24,944 bases of DNA from Cyclobacteriaceae bacterium. Lineage in GTDB: Bacteria; Bacteroidota; Bacteroidia; Cytophagales; Cyclobacteriaceae. A model generated the notes under the pieces. The model worked only from the letters and a program-made list of their open reading frames with translations. It made no database searches and was not told the origin of the DNA. Of the stretch, positions 6,415 to 13,852 are shown piece after piece. The position numbers were made by a program, and so were the translations under genes. The stretch is from NCBI GenBank assembly GCA_009885605.1, contig VFKK01000088.1, forward strand, positions 1 through 24,944. The letters run 5' to 3'. The number at the start of each line of letters is the position of its first letter. Position 1 is the first letter of the stretch.

Positions 6415-7176
6415 ATGGAAAAGAAAATTGCGTTGATTACCGGAGCTACTTCGGGAATTGGCCGTGCCTCTGCTATCACTTTAGCCAAAATGGGTTTTCA
6501 CATCATCGCTACAGGAAGAAGGACTGACCGCCTGGAAGAATTAGGATCTGAAATGCCGAAAGGAATTGATTTTCTCCCATTGGTTTTTGATGTGAGAGAT
6601 CGTGAAACTGTGATGGAAATCCTCGGGAACCTTCCCGAAAACTGGAAAAATGTAGACGTCCTTCTTAATAATGCAGGTAATGCACATGGCATGGATCCAA
6701 TCCAGTCCGGAAATATGGATGATTGGGATGCAATGATAGATATCAATGTAAAAGGCTTGTTGTACGTTTCAAAAGCAATTATGCCCGGAATGTGTGAGCG
6801 TAAATCCGGGATGATTATAAATATCGGGTCTATTGCCGGAAAGGAAGTTTACCCAAATGGCAACGTCTATTGCGGTTCCAAACATGCTGTGGATGCGATC
6901 ACCAAAGGAATGCGAATGGACCTGAATCCATTCGGAATCAGAGTAGTCGCAATCCATCCGGGACTAGTGGAGACCGAGTTTTCGCTGGTAAGATTCAAAG
7001 GGGATTCGAAACGTTCTGAAACAATCTATCAGGGATACGAGCCACTTGTCGCTCAGGACATTGCGGATATAATAGAATTTGCCGTAAATCGTCCGGCTCA
7101 TGTGGTTTTGGCAGATATTGTTGTTTTGCCGACGGCACAAGCTTCTGCAACTTTGGTAAAAAAAGACCTGAAATAA
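6415..7176 (+). CDS. SDR family NAD(P)-dependent oxidoreductase (YdfG-like)
   Basis: This is a classical short-chain dehydrogenase/reductase of 253 residues. The cofactor motif TGATSGIG is at residues 9-16, NNAG near residue 90, the catalytic Ser at S139 (INIGSIAG), and the YxxxK pair at Y152 and K156 (VYCGSKHAV). A basic residue patch after beta2 (ATGRRTDRL) favours NADP(H). The C-terminal PGLVETEFSLVRFKGD and the overall pattern resemble E. coli YdfG, which acts on 3-hydroxy acids such as L-allo-threonine, but the substrate cannot be fixed here. The stop is 3 nt before the next gene's ATG, indicating co-transcription. Confidence 0.93.
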   Translation: MEKKIALITGATSGIGRASAITLAKMGFHIIATGRRTDRLEELGSEMPKGIDFLPLVFDVRDRETVMEILGNLPENWKNVDVLLNNAGNAHGMDPIQSGNMDDWDAMIDINVKGLLYVSKAIMPGMCERKSGMIINIGSIAGKEVYPNGNVYCGSKHAVDAITKGMRMDLNPFGIRVVAIHPGLVETEFSLVRFKGDSKRSETIYQGYEPLVAQDIADIIEFAVNRPAHVVLADIVVLPTAQASATLVKKDLK

Positions 7177-7179
7177 GCA

Positions 7180-7929
7180 ATGAAAAATATACTTTACTTC
7201 CTGGCATTGTCAGTACTTTCAATGGCTTGTGCTTCTGATAAAGGAGATGGTAAAGTCATGGAACCAGAAGCTGAAACGCCGAAAGACAGCCTTCAAGTTT
7301 CTGAAACTGTTGGGTTGACAGAACTTGAGGGAATGTTGATAAATCAAGGGTTGGTTAATATCGAAGAAGTCATTCCAGGACTGAAAGTTGAGCTCATGTA
7401 TTCAACTACCGATAATTTCTTTGAACAGGATGTTTACGGAGATTTGACCCATGCGTATTTGCAACCTGAGGTTACGGATCGATTGAAAAAAGCTCAGGAA
7501 ATGCTTCAAAGTGAATATCCGAATCTGACTTTTCTGGTTTATGATGGCGTTCGTCCACTCAGTGTGCAGCAGATTCTTTGGGATAATCTGGATAAGCCGG
7601 ATAGCATCAAACCGCTTTATGTGGCTGATCCGAGTGTCGGAAGTTTACATAATTTCGGAGTGGCAGTTGACCTGACCATTTTTGATATTGAAGCCGGAAG
7701 ACCGATTGACATGGGAACAGCCTATGATTTCTTTGGCTATGAAGCCTATCCTGACCGGGAATTGGAAATGATGGCTGAAGGCAAAATCACTCGTGCCCAG
7801 GTTGCCAATCGGGAGATTCTTAGGAAGGTAATGAAGGCGTCAGGATTTACCGGAATAGGTTCGGAATGGTGGCATTTCAATGCATTCTCGAGAAAAGAAG
7901 CAGGAGAGAAATTTGAAATTGTGAAGTGA
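7180..7929 (+). CDS. M15 family D-Ala-D-Ala dipeptidase, VanX/DdpX-like, probable lipoprotein
   Basis: The 249-residue protein carries an N-terminal signal ending in SMAC at residue 17, then an acidic linker, which suggests an exported lipoprotein; the lipobox is weak at -3. The peptidase domain starts near residue 60 (VIPGLKVELMYSTTDNF). The VanX zinc motif SLHNFGVAVD (S155, H157, D164) and SEWWHF (E229, H232) are complete, giving the His-Asp-His zinc ligands and catalytic Glu. VRPLSVQ supplies the conserved Arg. Family enzymes cleave D-Ala-D-Ala; here, with no van ligase nearby, peptidoglycan dipeptide recycling is the likelier role. It follows the SDR gene by 3 nt, and its stop overlaps the start of heptad island D. 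Confidence 0.9.
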   Translation: MKNILYFLALSVLSMACASDKGDGKVMEPEAETPKDSLQVSETVGLTELEGMLINQGLVNIEEVIPGLKVELMYSTTDNFFEQDVYGDLTHAYLQPEVTDRLKKAQEMLQSEYPNLTFLVYDGVRPLSVQQILWDNLDKPDSIKPLYVADPSVGSLHNFGVAVDLTIFDIEAGRPIDMGTAYDFFGYEAYPDRELEMMAEGKITRAQVANREILRKVMKASGFTGIGSEWWHFNAFSRKEAGEKFEIVK

Positions 7930-8049
7930 TTTCGGATTTCGGATATGTGATTTATGATTTCGGATTTATTCTGAATTTGATTTTCAATTAACGATTAACC
8001 TTTAACCATTAACCATTTACCAAATACTAACAACCAATAACCCAAAACT
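7928..8049. repeat. Heptad tandem arrays filling the whole gap before the ThuA gene (island D)
   Basis: From the last two bases of the upstream stop codon, six in-phase heptamers of form GATTTNN run over 7928-7969 (GATTTCG at 7928 and 7956 are examples). After a 17-nt spacer, nine in-phase heptamers run over 7987-8049, of form WTTAACC drifting to MAHAACC (ATTAACC at 7994 and 8008), and the last one abuts the ATG at 8050. The second run read in reverse (GGTTAAT) resembles the first (GATTTAT), so the two arrays are roughly inverted. The second array occupies the position of a 5' leader and could affect expression of the ThuA gene. Confidence 0.75.
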
Positions 8050-8784
8050 ATGAATCTCAAACCCACCCTAATTACGCTTGGATTGCTTCTGAGCGTTGTT
8101 TTCATCGCTCCGGCTCAGCAGTTCAAAGCCTTGGTTTTCAGTAAGACAGCAGGATTCCGCCATCAATCCATTCCTGATGGAGTAGTAGCACTTAAGAAAA
8201 TGGGAGAAACCCATGTTTTTGATGTTTATACGACTGAAGATGCGAGAGCTTTCACCGATGAGAATCTCGCAAAATATGACGTTGTCATTCTGATGAGTAC
8301 TACTGGAACGATCTTTAATGATGAGCAAAAAGCGGCTTTCCAGAAATATGTACAAAGCGGAAAAGGTGTAGTCGGAATCCACTCAGCCACAGATACCGAG
8401 TACGAATGGCCTTGGTATAATCAGATGATCGGAGCGTATTTCTTGGCGCACCCAAAGCAGCAAACTGTCAGACTTCAGGTTTTGGACAAATCTCACCCAT
8501 CTACCTTCCATTTGCCTGATACCTGGCTTTGGACAGACGAATTGTACGAATTCAAAAATATCAACCCGAATATCAAAGTTCTGATCAATGCGGACGAAAC
8601 CAGCTACACAGTGGCGAAGGGAAACGGACCAAATCACCCAATGGCCTGGTATCATGAGTTTGACGGAGGAAGATCTTTTTACACGGCTTTAGGCCACGTA
8701 GAGAGCGCTTTTCAGGATCCTGATTTTCTGAAGCATTTATACGGTGGTATCTGGTGGGCAGCAAAAGGTCATCCGTTAAAATAA
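8050..8784 (+). CDS. Secreted ThuA domain protein (trehalose-utilisation-like)
   Basis: The 244-residue protein has a clear signal peptide (hydrophobic LITLGLLLSVVFIAPAQ, cleavage near residue 22) followed directly by a ThuA domain (PF06283), a class-I glutamine-amidotransferase-like fold. Diagnostic parts are ALVFSKTAGFRHQSIPDG, VILMSTTGTIFNDEQKAAF, GKGVVGIHSATDTEYEWPWY and GRSFYTALGHVESAFQDP. Family members are often linked to sugar catabolism in Bacteroidota and Planctomycetes, but the reaction of the short secreted form is not established. The protein should be periplasmic. The gene appears alone: heptad island D precedes it and a strong terminator follows. Confidence 0.92.
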   Translation: MNLKPTLITLGLLLSVVFIAPAQQFKALVFSKTAGFRHQSIPDGVVALKKMGETHVFDVYTTEDARAFTDENLAKYDVVILMSTTGTIFNDEQKAAFQKYVQSGKGVVGIHSATDTEYEWPWYNQMIGAYFLAHPKQQTVRLQVLDKSHPSTFHLPDTWLWTDELYEFKNINPNIKVLINADETSYTVAKGNGPNHPMAWYHEFDGGRSFYTALGHVESAFQDPDFLKHLYGGIWWAAKGHPLK

Positions 8785-8795
8785 TCCGGAATTTT

Positions 8796-8832
8796 CCGAA
8801 ATCAGGAACTTAAAGCCCTGATTTCGGTTTTC
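8796..8832 (+). terminator. Rho-independent terminator after the ThuA gene
   Basis: CCGAAATCAGG (8796-8806) and CCTGATTTCGG (8817-8827) form a perfect 11-bp stem with a 10-nt loop, followed by TTTTC. It lies 11 nt after the stop. Confidence 0.85.
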
Positions 8833-8852
8833 TAACAAAACTCAACAATCCC

Positions 8853-9434
8853 ATGCTGAAAGCACAAGCAAGACCTGTTCACCTCTACATGGAGGCAAAT
8901 CCTAATCCGAACTCTTTGAAGTTTGTCGCCAATTTCATGTTGGCGGATGATGGAATAAGTTTCGATTACCCGGATCTGGAAAGTGCAGGAAACAGCCAAT
9001 TGGCAAAGGAGCTTTTTAATTTTGCTGCTGTTCAGAGAGTATTTATTGCCTCAAATTTCGTCACAGTGACCAAAACTGGAGATGTGGAATGGTCAGAAAT
9101 TCAGACAATTATCCGAGATCATATCAGACAATATCTTGAATCAGGACAGGCAGTGGTGCAGGTTACTTTTGATAAAGATCCGCTATTCGATGAGAACGAT
9201 TCTGAGATAGTGAAGAAAATCAAAGGCATTCTGGACGAATACATCCGACCTGCTGTAGAGCAAGACGGCGGGGCTATCGTTTTCCATTCTTTTCAGGACG
9301 GAATCGTGAAAGTTCTCCTTCAGGGATCTTGTTCCGGTTGCCCATCGAGCACTGTCACGCTGAAGGCCGGAATTCAAAACCTGCTTACCCGTATGCTTCC
9401 TGAGGTAAAGGAAGTTCAGGCAGAGGGAATCTAA
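8853..9434 (+). CDS. NfuA/Nfu1-like Fe-S cluster scaffold (Nfu_N plus NifU domains)
   Basis: The 193-residue protein has an N-terminal Nfu domain (about 10-95; TEANPNPNSLKF-like start, here MEANPNPNSLKF) and a C-terminal NifU domain (about 117-185). The CxxC pair C160/C163 in GSCSGCPSST is the ligand site for a [4Fe-4S] cluster shared by a dimer. VEQDGGAIVFHSF is also characteristic. The protein is predicted to pass Fe-S clusters from the SUF machinery to client enzymes in the cytoplasm. No suf genes are in the window. The DUF3810 gene starts 15 nt downstream, so the two are probably co-transcribed. Confidence 0.94.
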   Translation: MLKAQARPVHLYMEANPNPNSLKFVANFMLADDGISFDYPDLESAGNSQLAKELFNFAAVQRVFIASNFVTVTKTGDVEWSEIQTIIRDHIRQYLESGQAVVQVTFDKDPLFDENDSEIVKKIKGILDEYIRPAVEQDGGAIVFHSFQDGIVKVLLQGSCSGCPSSTVTLKAGIQNLLTRMLPEVKEVQAEGI

Positions 9435-9449
9435 TTTAATATTTGCCTC

Positions 9450-10523
9450 ATGGGAAAACGAGACTGGTCTTGGGCGATTCTGGGAATCCTGGCTCTCGTA
9501 GTTCGCTATTTTGCAATACAGAACCCGGAGGCTACAGATACTATTTATTCAAGAACATTCTTTCCGGGAATCCGGAACATTATTGATCTGACGCTGGGAA
9601 ATTTGCCATTTCCCAGCGTTTATCTTTTTATACTCCTCTTGTTGCTGATTCTTGGACTTTATTTTCTAAAGTTCAGCAGAAGAATTGGCTGGAAAGAAAG
9701 AGCTTTTTATAGCGTCAAGGCTTTGGCAAATGGTCTGGGAGCCTTAGTTTTTTTCTTCCTCATCCTTTGGGGATTCAACTATCAGCGAACACCGATTTTC
9801 CAACAGCTCGGACTCAAGCCCAAGGCTTTGGACTTATCGGAGTTGAAAGAAGAGATTTGGATTACCCAGCGGCTCGTGCTTCAATATCGGGGAATCATCA
9901 CTCAGGATACGACTGCGATTACCGAAACACTCCCTTACCCCGAGTTGGAAAAAATAGTACGAACCAATGTGGGTCAAAACCTGGATATACTTGGTCTCAA
10001 TTTTACCGGAAATCCAAGAACCAAAATGTTTCCTCCGGATGGTTTTATGAGGAAAATGGGGATTCTGGGAATCTATTTTCCTTTTACCGGCGAGAGTTAT
10101 ATCGACCCGACTTTGCACCCGCTGGAGCAGCCTTTCACTATCGCACACGAAATGGCCCATAGCTATGGAGTGACAGATGAGGGCGAGGCTAATTTTATTG
10201 CCTGGGTTATTTGCAGCAATAGCGACGATCCTTTACTTCGATATTCTGGCCAGTTACGTTTATTGATGTACCAGTTTCGGGATTTTTATCGGATTGCTCC
10301 TGATGAATACAAAGCATTTATGAAGACTCTGGATAGGGGAATCATGAATGACTTGCTCTCACTTCAGAAGGCGACTGAATCGGTCAAGCCTTTTTCGCTT
10401 GAACTCAGCCGAAAATCCAATGATATTTTTCTGAAATCTCAGGGCGTAAAAGCCGGAGTGAATAGCTATCAGCAACTCCCCATGCTAGCATTTGCCTGGC
10501 GGGACCGAATGAAAGGGGATTGA
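9450..10523 (+). CDS. DUF3810 membrane protein with HExxH metalloprotease-like motif
   Basis: The 357-residue protein has an N-terminal membrane segment, a second and third hydrophobic segment (about 50-110, including VYLFILLLLLILGLYFL), then a soluble domain. This is the layout of the DUF3810 family. The soluble part contains HEMAHSYGVTDEGEANF, with H233, E234 and H237 forming an HExxH motif and E244/E246 as possible third ligands, which is a gluzincin-like arrangement. A membrane-anchored zinc peptidase is a reasonable inference, but no activity is known to me. An unusual perfect 12-bp hairpin lies within the coding sequence at 9591-9619. It ends 33 nt from the convergent EamA gene. Confidence 0.85.
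   Translation: MGKRDWSWAILGILALVVRYFAIQNPEATDTIYSRTFFPGIRNIIDLTLGNLPFPSVYLFILLLLLILGLYFLKFSRRIGWKERAFYSVKALANGLGALVFFFLILWGFNYQRTPIFQQLGLKPKALDLSELKEEIWITQRLVLQYRGIITQDTTAITETLPYPELEKIVRTNVGQNLDILGLNFTGNPRTKMFPPDGFMRKMGILGIYFPFTGESYIDPTLHPLEQPFTIAHEMAHSYGVTDEGEANFIAWVICSNSDDPLLRYSGQLRLLMYQFRDFYRIAPDEYKAFMKTLDRGIMNDLLSLQKATESVKPFSLELSRKSNDIFLKSQGVKAGVNSYQQLPMLAFAWRDRMKGD
9591..9626 (+). terminator. Terminator-like perfect hairpin inside the DUF3810 gene
   Basis: ACGCTGGGAAAT (9591-9602) and ATTTCCCAGCGT (9608-9619) form a perfect 12-bp stem with a 5-nt loop, followed by the T-rich TTATCTTTTTA. It lies about 140 nt into the open reading frame, where it encodes the stretch around TLGNLPFPS. The structure is clear from sequence; any role in attenuation is unproven. 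Confidence 0.5.
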
Positions 10524-10556
10524 ATTCAGGAAAAAATCAGTTCAATAACCCGGGTC

Positions 10557-11468
10557 TTAATTCTGGATGATTTTCTTACGATTTCCTACCCATACTCCCA
10601 GGATGACTGCGGCTATTCCGAGATAATGTCCAAATAGTAAAACTTCGCCATCCAATACTCCCCAGAAAATAGCAACCACAGGAATCAGGTAAGTCACATT
10701 ACTGGCGAAAAGTGGTGAGGCAGTCTTCACCATGATATTGAAAAGAATGAGGGCGATTGCCGTACCCATCACCCCCAATAAAGTTATAAATCCCAAAGCT
10801 CTCAAAGCACCCTCATGCGTGACCACCTTGTAAGAAAACTCCGTTCCTGCCATGAGATAAACCAAGGCAAGCGGCAAAACCATCAAGAGTGATATCGCGG
10901 TGATTTCGATGGATTTGAGTGAACTGAAGCGGGTTTTGATCAGGTGCAGATTGAAGCTATAGCAAATACAGGCTAAAATCACAAAAAGGGCATATCCGTT
11001 AATTCCTGAAAACGAATCAAGTCCTGAGCCTTCTTTCAGCGTGATCAACACCAAGACACCAATAAATGCGATTACCAATCCGATGGCGTTTCGTCTTGTT
11101 ATTTTAGACTTGAAAAACAAAGCTCCGATTATCACTACAAACAAAGGTGTCAATGCATTCAAAACTCCGGTCAATGAACTGCTGATTCTGGTCTGTGCGG
11201 TAGGAAAAAGGAATGCAGGAATGAAACTTCCTAAAAGACCAATTAAAATCAGGTTTTGAGCCTGTTCACTTGAAAGTGTTTTGATGCGGGGAAGGGAAAG
11301 CGGCAGGAGGAAAGTGGCAGCCGCTACGATTCGATAGGCACCGACCTCTCCGGGCGAAAATACTTCGAGTCCTCGCTTGATCAGTATAAAAGAACTCCCC
11401 CAAATTAGGGCAAGTATTCCAAGCAAAACCCAGTTTTTAAGGTTGCTGTGATTGGTGGTTGGTGTCAT
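10557..11468 (-). CDS. EamA/DMT-superfamily transporter
   Basis: The 303-residue protein has about ten membrane segments in two tandem EamA repeats (roughly residues 10-140 and 155-295). The first opens with LLGILALIWGSSFILIKRGLEVFSPGEVGAYRI, summarised by the motif WGSSFILIKRGL, and the second ends at a GxxLGxAAVILGVWVGN-like segment. The internal duplication and length fit inner-membrane drug/metabolite exporters of the RhaT/YdcZ type. The substrate is unknown. The start is the ATG at 11466-11468. It is separated from the upstream dusB by 221 nt that contain a dusB terminator, so it is likely transcribed alone. Confidence 0.93.
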   Translation of the reverse strand: MTPTTNHSNLKNWVLLGILALIWGSSFILIKRGLEVFSPGEVGAYRIVAAATFLLPLSLPRIKTLSSEQAQNLILIGLLGSFIPAFLFPTAQTRISSSLTGVLNALTPLFVVIIGALFFKSKITRRNAIGLVIAFIGVLVLITLKEGSGLDSFSGINGYALFVILACICYSFNLHLIKTRFSSLKSIEITAISLLMVLPLALVYLMAGTEFSYKVVTHEGALRALGFITLLGVMGTAIALILFNIMVKTASPLFASNVTYLIPVVAIFWGVLDGEVLLFGHYLGIAAVILGVWVGNRKKIIQN

Positions 11469-11618
11469 TTGCCGGCAGAAGAAAAGCTTTTCCGCTGCAA
11501 AAGAAGCAATTCCCCCGCAGTTTTATTGCAAAAAAATCAGAGCCAAAAATATTTAATGGAAAATGATTGAAAGAAGAATGTTGTGGGTTCAATTTTTTGA
11601 TTGATTCATTCGGAAAGA

Positions 11619-11659
11619 CAAAAAAAGAGCAACCTCCAAAAACCGGAAAGTTGCTCTTT
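11619..11659 (-). terminator. Rho-independent terminator after dusB
   Basis: AAAGAGCAAC (11624-11633) pairs perfectly with GTTGCTCTTT (11650-11659) around a 16-nt loop that can itself pair partly (CC/GG). On the minus strand it is followed by a U-run (plus A at 11619-11626, with one C). It lies 30 nt past the dusB stop. Confidence 0.8.
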
Positions 11660-11689
11660 GTTATTTGGTTTTAAGATTCAACCGATTCC

Positions 11690-12679
11690 TTAAAATTCGT
11701 AATCTGCGTACACTTCTGAAACCTGATTCAGGATCTCGGAGACATGCTGATATGTTTCGGCAGTGACCATTTCAGTTCTGAAGGTTTTGAAATTTGGCAT
11801 CCCACGGAAATAACTGGTGTAATGGCGTCTCATTTCCAGGATTCCCTGCTTTTCACCTTTCCATTCTACGGAAAAGTCAAGATGCTTTTTCGCTACTTTG
11901 ATTCTTTCATCCAAATCGGGTGAAGGAAGGTTTTCACCGGTTGCGAAGTAGTGTTTGATTTCATTGAAAATCCACGGATACCCAATCGAAGCCCGTCCGA
12001 TCATCATCCCATCCACATTGTATTTATTCTTGTATTCCAAGGCTTTCGCAGGAGAATCGATGTCTCCGTTTCCAAAAACTGGAATATGTAGTCTCGGATT
12101 GTCTTTGACCAGGTTCAGATAGCTCCAGTCAGCCTCACCCTTGTACATCTGCTGACGCGTGCGGGCATGAATGCTGATTGCCTGAATGCCAATGTCCTGA
12201 AGCCTTTCTGCCACTTCCACAATTCTGATTGTATTCTGATCCCAGCCTAATCGGGTTTTTACTGTCACGGGAATATTTACGCGCTTGACGATCTCAGCTG
12301 TCATGGACACCATTTTATCGATATCCAGCAGGATTCCCGCTCCGGCACCCTTGCATGCTACTTTATGAACAGGGCATCCGTAGTTGATATCCAGGATATC
12401 CGGACCTGCTTCTTCGGCTATTGCAGCTGCTTCCCGCATAGATTCGATTTCGTTTCCGAAAATCTGTATCCCGATTGGTTTTTCGTAATCGAAAATATCC
12501 AGCTTTTGAATACTTTTTGCAGCATCTCGTATCAGCCCTTCGGAACTGATAAATTCTGTGTACATGAGATCTGCACCATTTTGCTTGCATACTGCCCGGA
12601 ATGGCGGATCGCTCACGTCTTCCATGGGTGCTAATAGCAATGGGAACTCGCCCAACTCCAACTTTCCTATTTTTACCAC
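11690..12679 (-). CDS. dusB: tRNA-dihydrouridine synthase, DusB type
   Basis: Dus enzymes use FMN and NADPH to reduce uridines in the tRNA D-loop. The 329-residue protein starts the TIM barrel with LLLAPMEDVSDPPFR. It carries the catalytic cysteine C102 in DINYGCPVHKV followed by KGAGAGILL, then VKTRLGWD, ISIHARTRQQMYKG and FGNGDI. The motif YTEFISSEGL fits the DusB group. The start is GTG at 12677-12679 (M-V-K-I-G), the usual N-terminus of relatives. It is divergent from the CPBP protease gene with only 38 nt between starts. The gene is followed by a strong terminator. Confidence 0.94.
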   Translation of the reverse strand: MVKIGKLELGEFPLLLAPMEDVSDPPFRAVCKQNGADLMYTEFISSEGLIRDAAKSIQKLDIFDYEKPIGIQIFGNEIESMREAAAIAEEAGPDILDINYGCPVHKVACKGAGAGILLDIDKMVSMTAEIVKRVNIPVTVKTRLGWDQNTIRIVEVAERLQDIGIQAISIHARTRQQMYKGEADWSYLNLVKDNPRLHIPVFGNGDIDSPAKALEYKNKYNVDGMMIGRASIGYPWIFNEIKHYFATGENLPSPDLDERIKVAKKHLDFSVEWKGEKQGILEMRRHYTSYFRGMPNFKTFRTEMVTAETYQHVSEILNQVSEVYADYEF

Positions 12680-12717
12680 TACTGTATTCTAAAATTGCGC
12701 TTAAATTTACCTCAAAT

Positions 12718-13662
12718 ATGGAGATTTACGAAACCGAATCAGAAATAGCCAAACGAAAGAGTTGGCTTTTATCCCTGGTAGTCATTGTTTTAGTCACTTT
12801 AGGAGTTCTGATCGCATTGCAGGGTGCTGCCCTGGCCATCGTTCCCGGTCTTTTTAATATCACTCTGGAGGATATTTTAGGTCTGATGAATGGAAATTAT
12901 GATGTTCCAAATGGCCGAATGGCAATGCTTCTTGTTCAGGGAATTGGCTCAGGAATCGGATTCTGGCTGGCTGCCTGGATTATTTCCAACAGGATAGACA
13001 AAGCAAATCTGCGATGGGATGTTCAGCTTTCCAGATTTAGTCTTAAAGGAGGAGCACTGGTTGTTGTTCTCACAGTTGGAGCAATGCTTTTCAATGCGTT
13101 CCTGGTTTATTTTAATAATCAGCTTGTCATGCCCGAGTTTCTGGTGGAAACGGAAGCCTGGATGAAAAAGATGGAGCTGCAAATGATGGAGCTGACCAAA
13201 TTTTTGACTGATTTTCAGACTATCCCTGAGTTGTTGATTGGGATTTTGGTGATAGGTATACTAGCGGGTATCGGTGAAGAAATGTTTTTCAGAGGAGTGA
13301 TCCAACCCAAAATGCATTTCTATACAGGTTCAGCTCACTTGGGAATATGGCTCACTGCTATTATTTTCTCAGCGATCCACATACAATTCTATGGATTTTT
13401 GCCACGGGTCTTCTTAGGTGCGGTTTTTGGCTATTTATATATGTATTCCGGAAGCCTGGTTTATCCGATCCTTGCACATATTTTCAATAATTCCTTTACA
13501 GTGATCATGGTTTACCTGGCCAACCAGGGCATGATCGACTTTGATCTTGAGTCTACCGATGAGGTGTCTTATCCTGTTGCAATCTGTGGGTTGTTGGTTC
13601 TTTTGGCTGGAATCTTTTACTTTAAGAAAATGAATACCACCGGGAATGGAGAATTGGATTAA
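12718..13662 (+). CDS. CPBP family intramembrane glutamic endopeptidase
   Basis: The protein of 314 residues has about seven to eight membrane segments. The CPBP (CAAX protease and bacteriocin-processing, Rce1-like) motifs are complete: EExxxR at E187/E188/R192 (GEEMFFRG), H221 in SAIHIQFYGFLPR, and HxxxN at H254/N258 (LAHIFNN). Such proteases cut substrates within the membrane; the substrate here is unknown. The reading frame is open upstream to 12601, but that extension would run into dusB, so the ATG at 12718 is chosen; TAAATTTA, one mismatch from the -7 consensus, lies just before it. The gene overlaps the next by 17 nt, beginning a CPBP-DUF2007-cdsA transcript. Confidence 0.92.
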   Translation: MEIYETESEIAKRKSWLLSLVVIVLVTLGVLIALQGAALAIVPGLFNITLEDILGLMNGNYDVPNGRMAMLLVQGIGSGIGFWLAAWIISNRIDKANLRWDVQLSRFSLKGGALVVVLTVGAMLFNAFLVYFNNQLVMPEFLVETEAWMKKMELQMMELTKFLTDFQTIPELLIGILVIGILAGIGEEMFFRGVIQPKMHFYTGSAHLGIWLTAIIFSAIHIQFYGFLPRVFLGAVFGYLYMYSGSLVYPILAHIFNNSFTVIMVYLANQGMIDFDLESTDEVSYPVAICGLLVLLAGIFYFKKMNTTGNGELD

Positions 13663-13852
13663 GGTTTTTGAAGATGGCATGCAGGTGAGGGCCGAAATAG
13701 TGAAAGGAATCCTGATAGAAAATGAAATCCAAGCTGTGGTTCTCAATAAAAAAGAAACCATTTACCAGATCTTTGGAACTTACGAAGTATTGGTAAAAAG
13801 AGAGGACGCAATGAATGCCACCAAATTTATCCAAAATGCAATCACGTTTTAA
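13646..13852 (+). CDS. DUF2007 small protein (putative signal-transducing protein family)
   Basis: The 68-residue protein (WIKVFEDGMQVRAEIVKGIL...GTYEVLVKREDAMNATKFI) fits DUF2007, a small alpha/beta fold related to the PII/ACT-like ferredoxin folds. Typical features are a first strand, a helix with AEIVKGILIENEI, and the closing strand with YEVLV followed by a helix. The function is unknown. It overlaps the CPBP gene by 17 nt and the cdsA start by 17 nt, so translation is probably coupled with both. Confidence 0.8.
   Translation: MENWIKVFEDGMQVRAEIVKGILIENEIQAVVLNKKETIYQIFGTYEVLVKREDAMNATKFIQNAITF

Noticed and set aside
7180..7929. Vancomycin-resistance gene cluster
   Set aside because: The VanX-like dipeptidase is alone, with no D-Ala-D-Lac ligase, VanH or two-component regulator; chromosomal lone homologs are common.
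9767..10162. 131-residue open frame within the DUF3810 gene
   Set aside because: Fully inside the DUF3810 frame, which has family motifs and membrane segments; the product looks like out-of-frame translation.
12601..12717. 39-residue N-terminal extension of the CPBP protease
   Set aside because: It would overlap the dusB start region, and the extension does not resemble the family N-terminus; a near-consensus -7 box lies just before the ATG at 12718.
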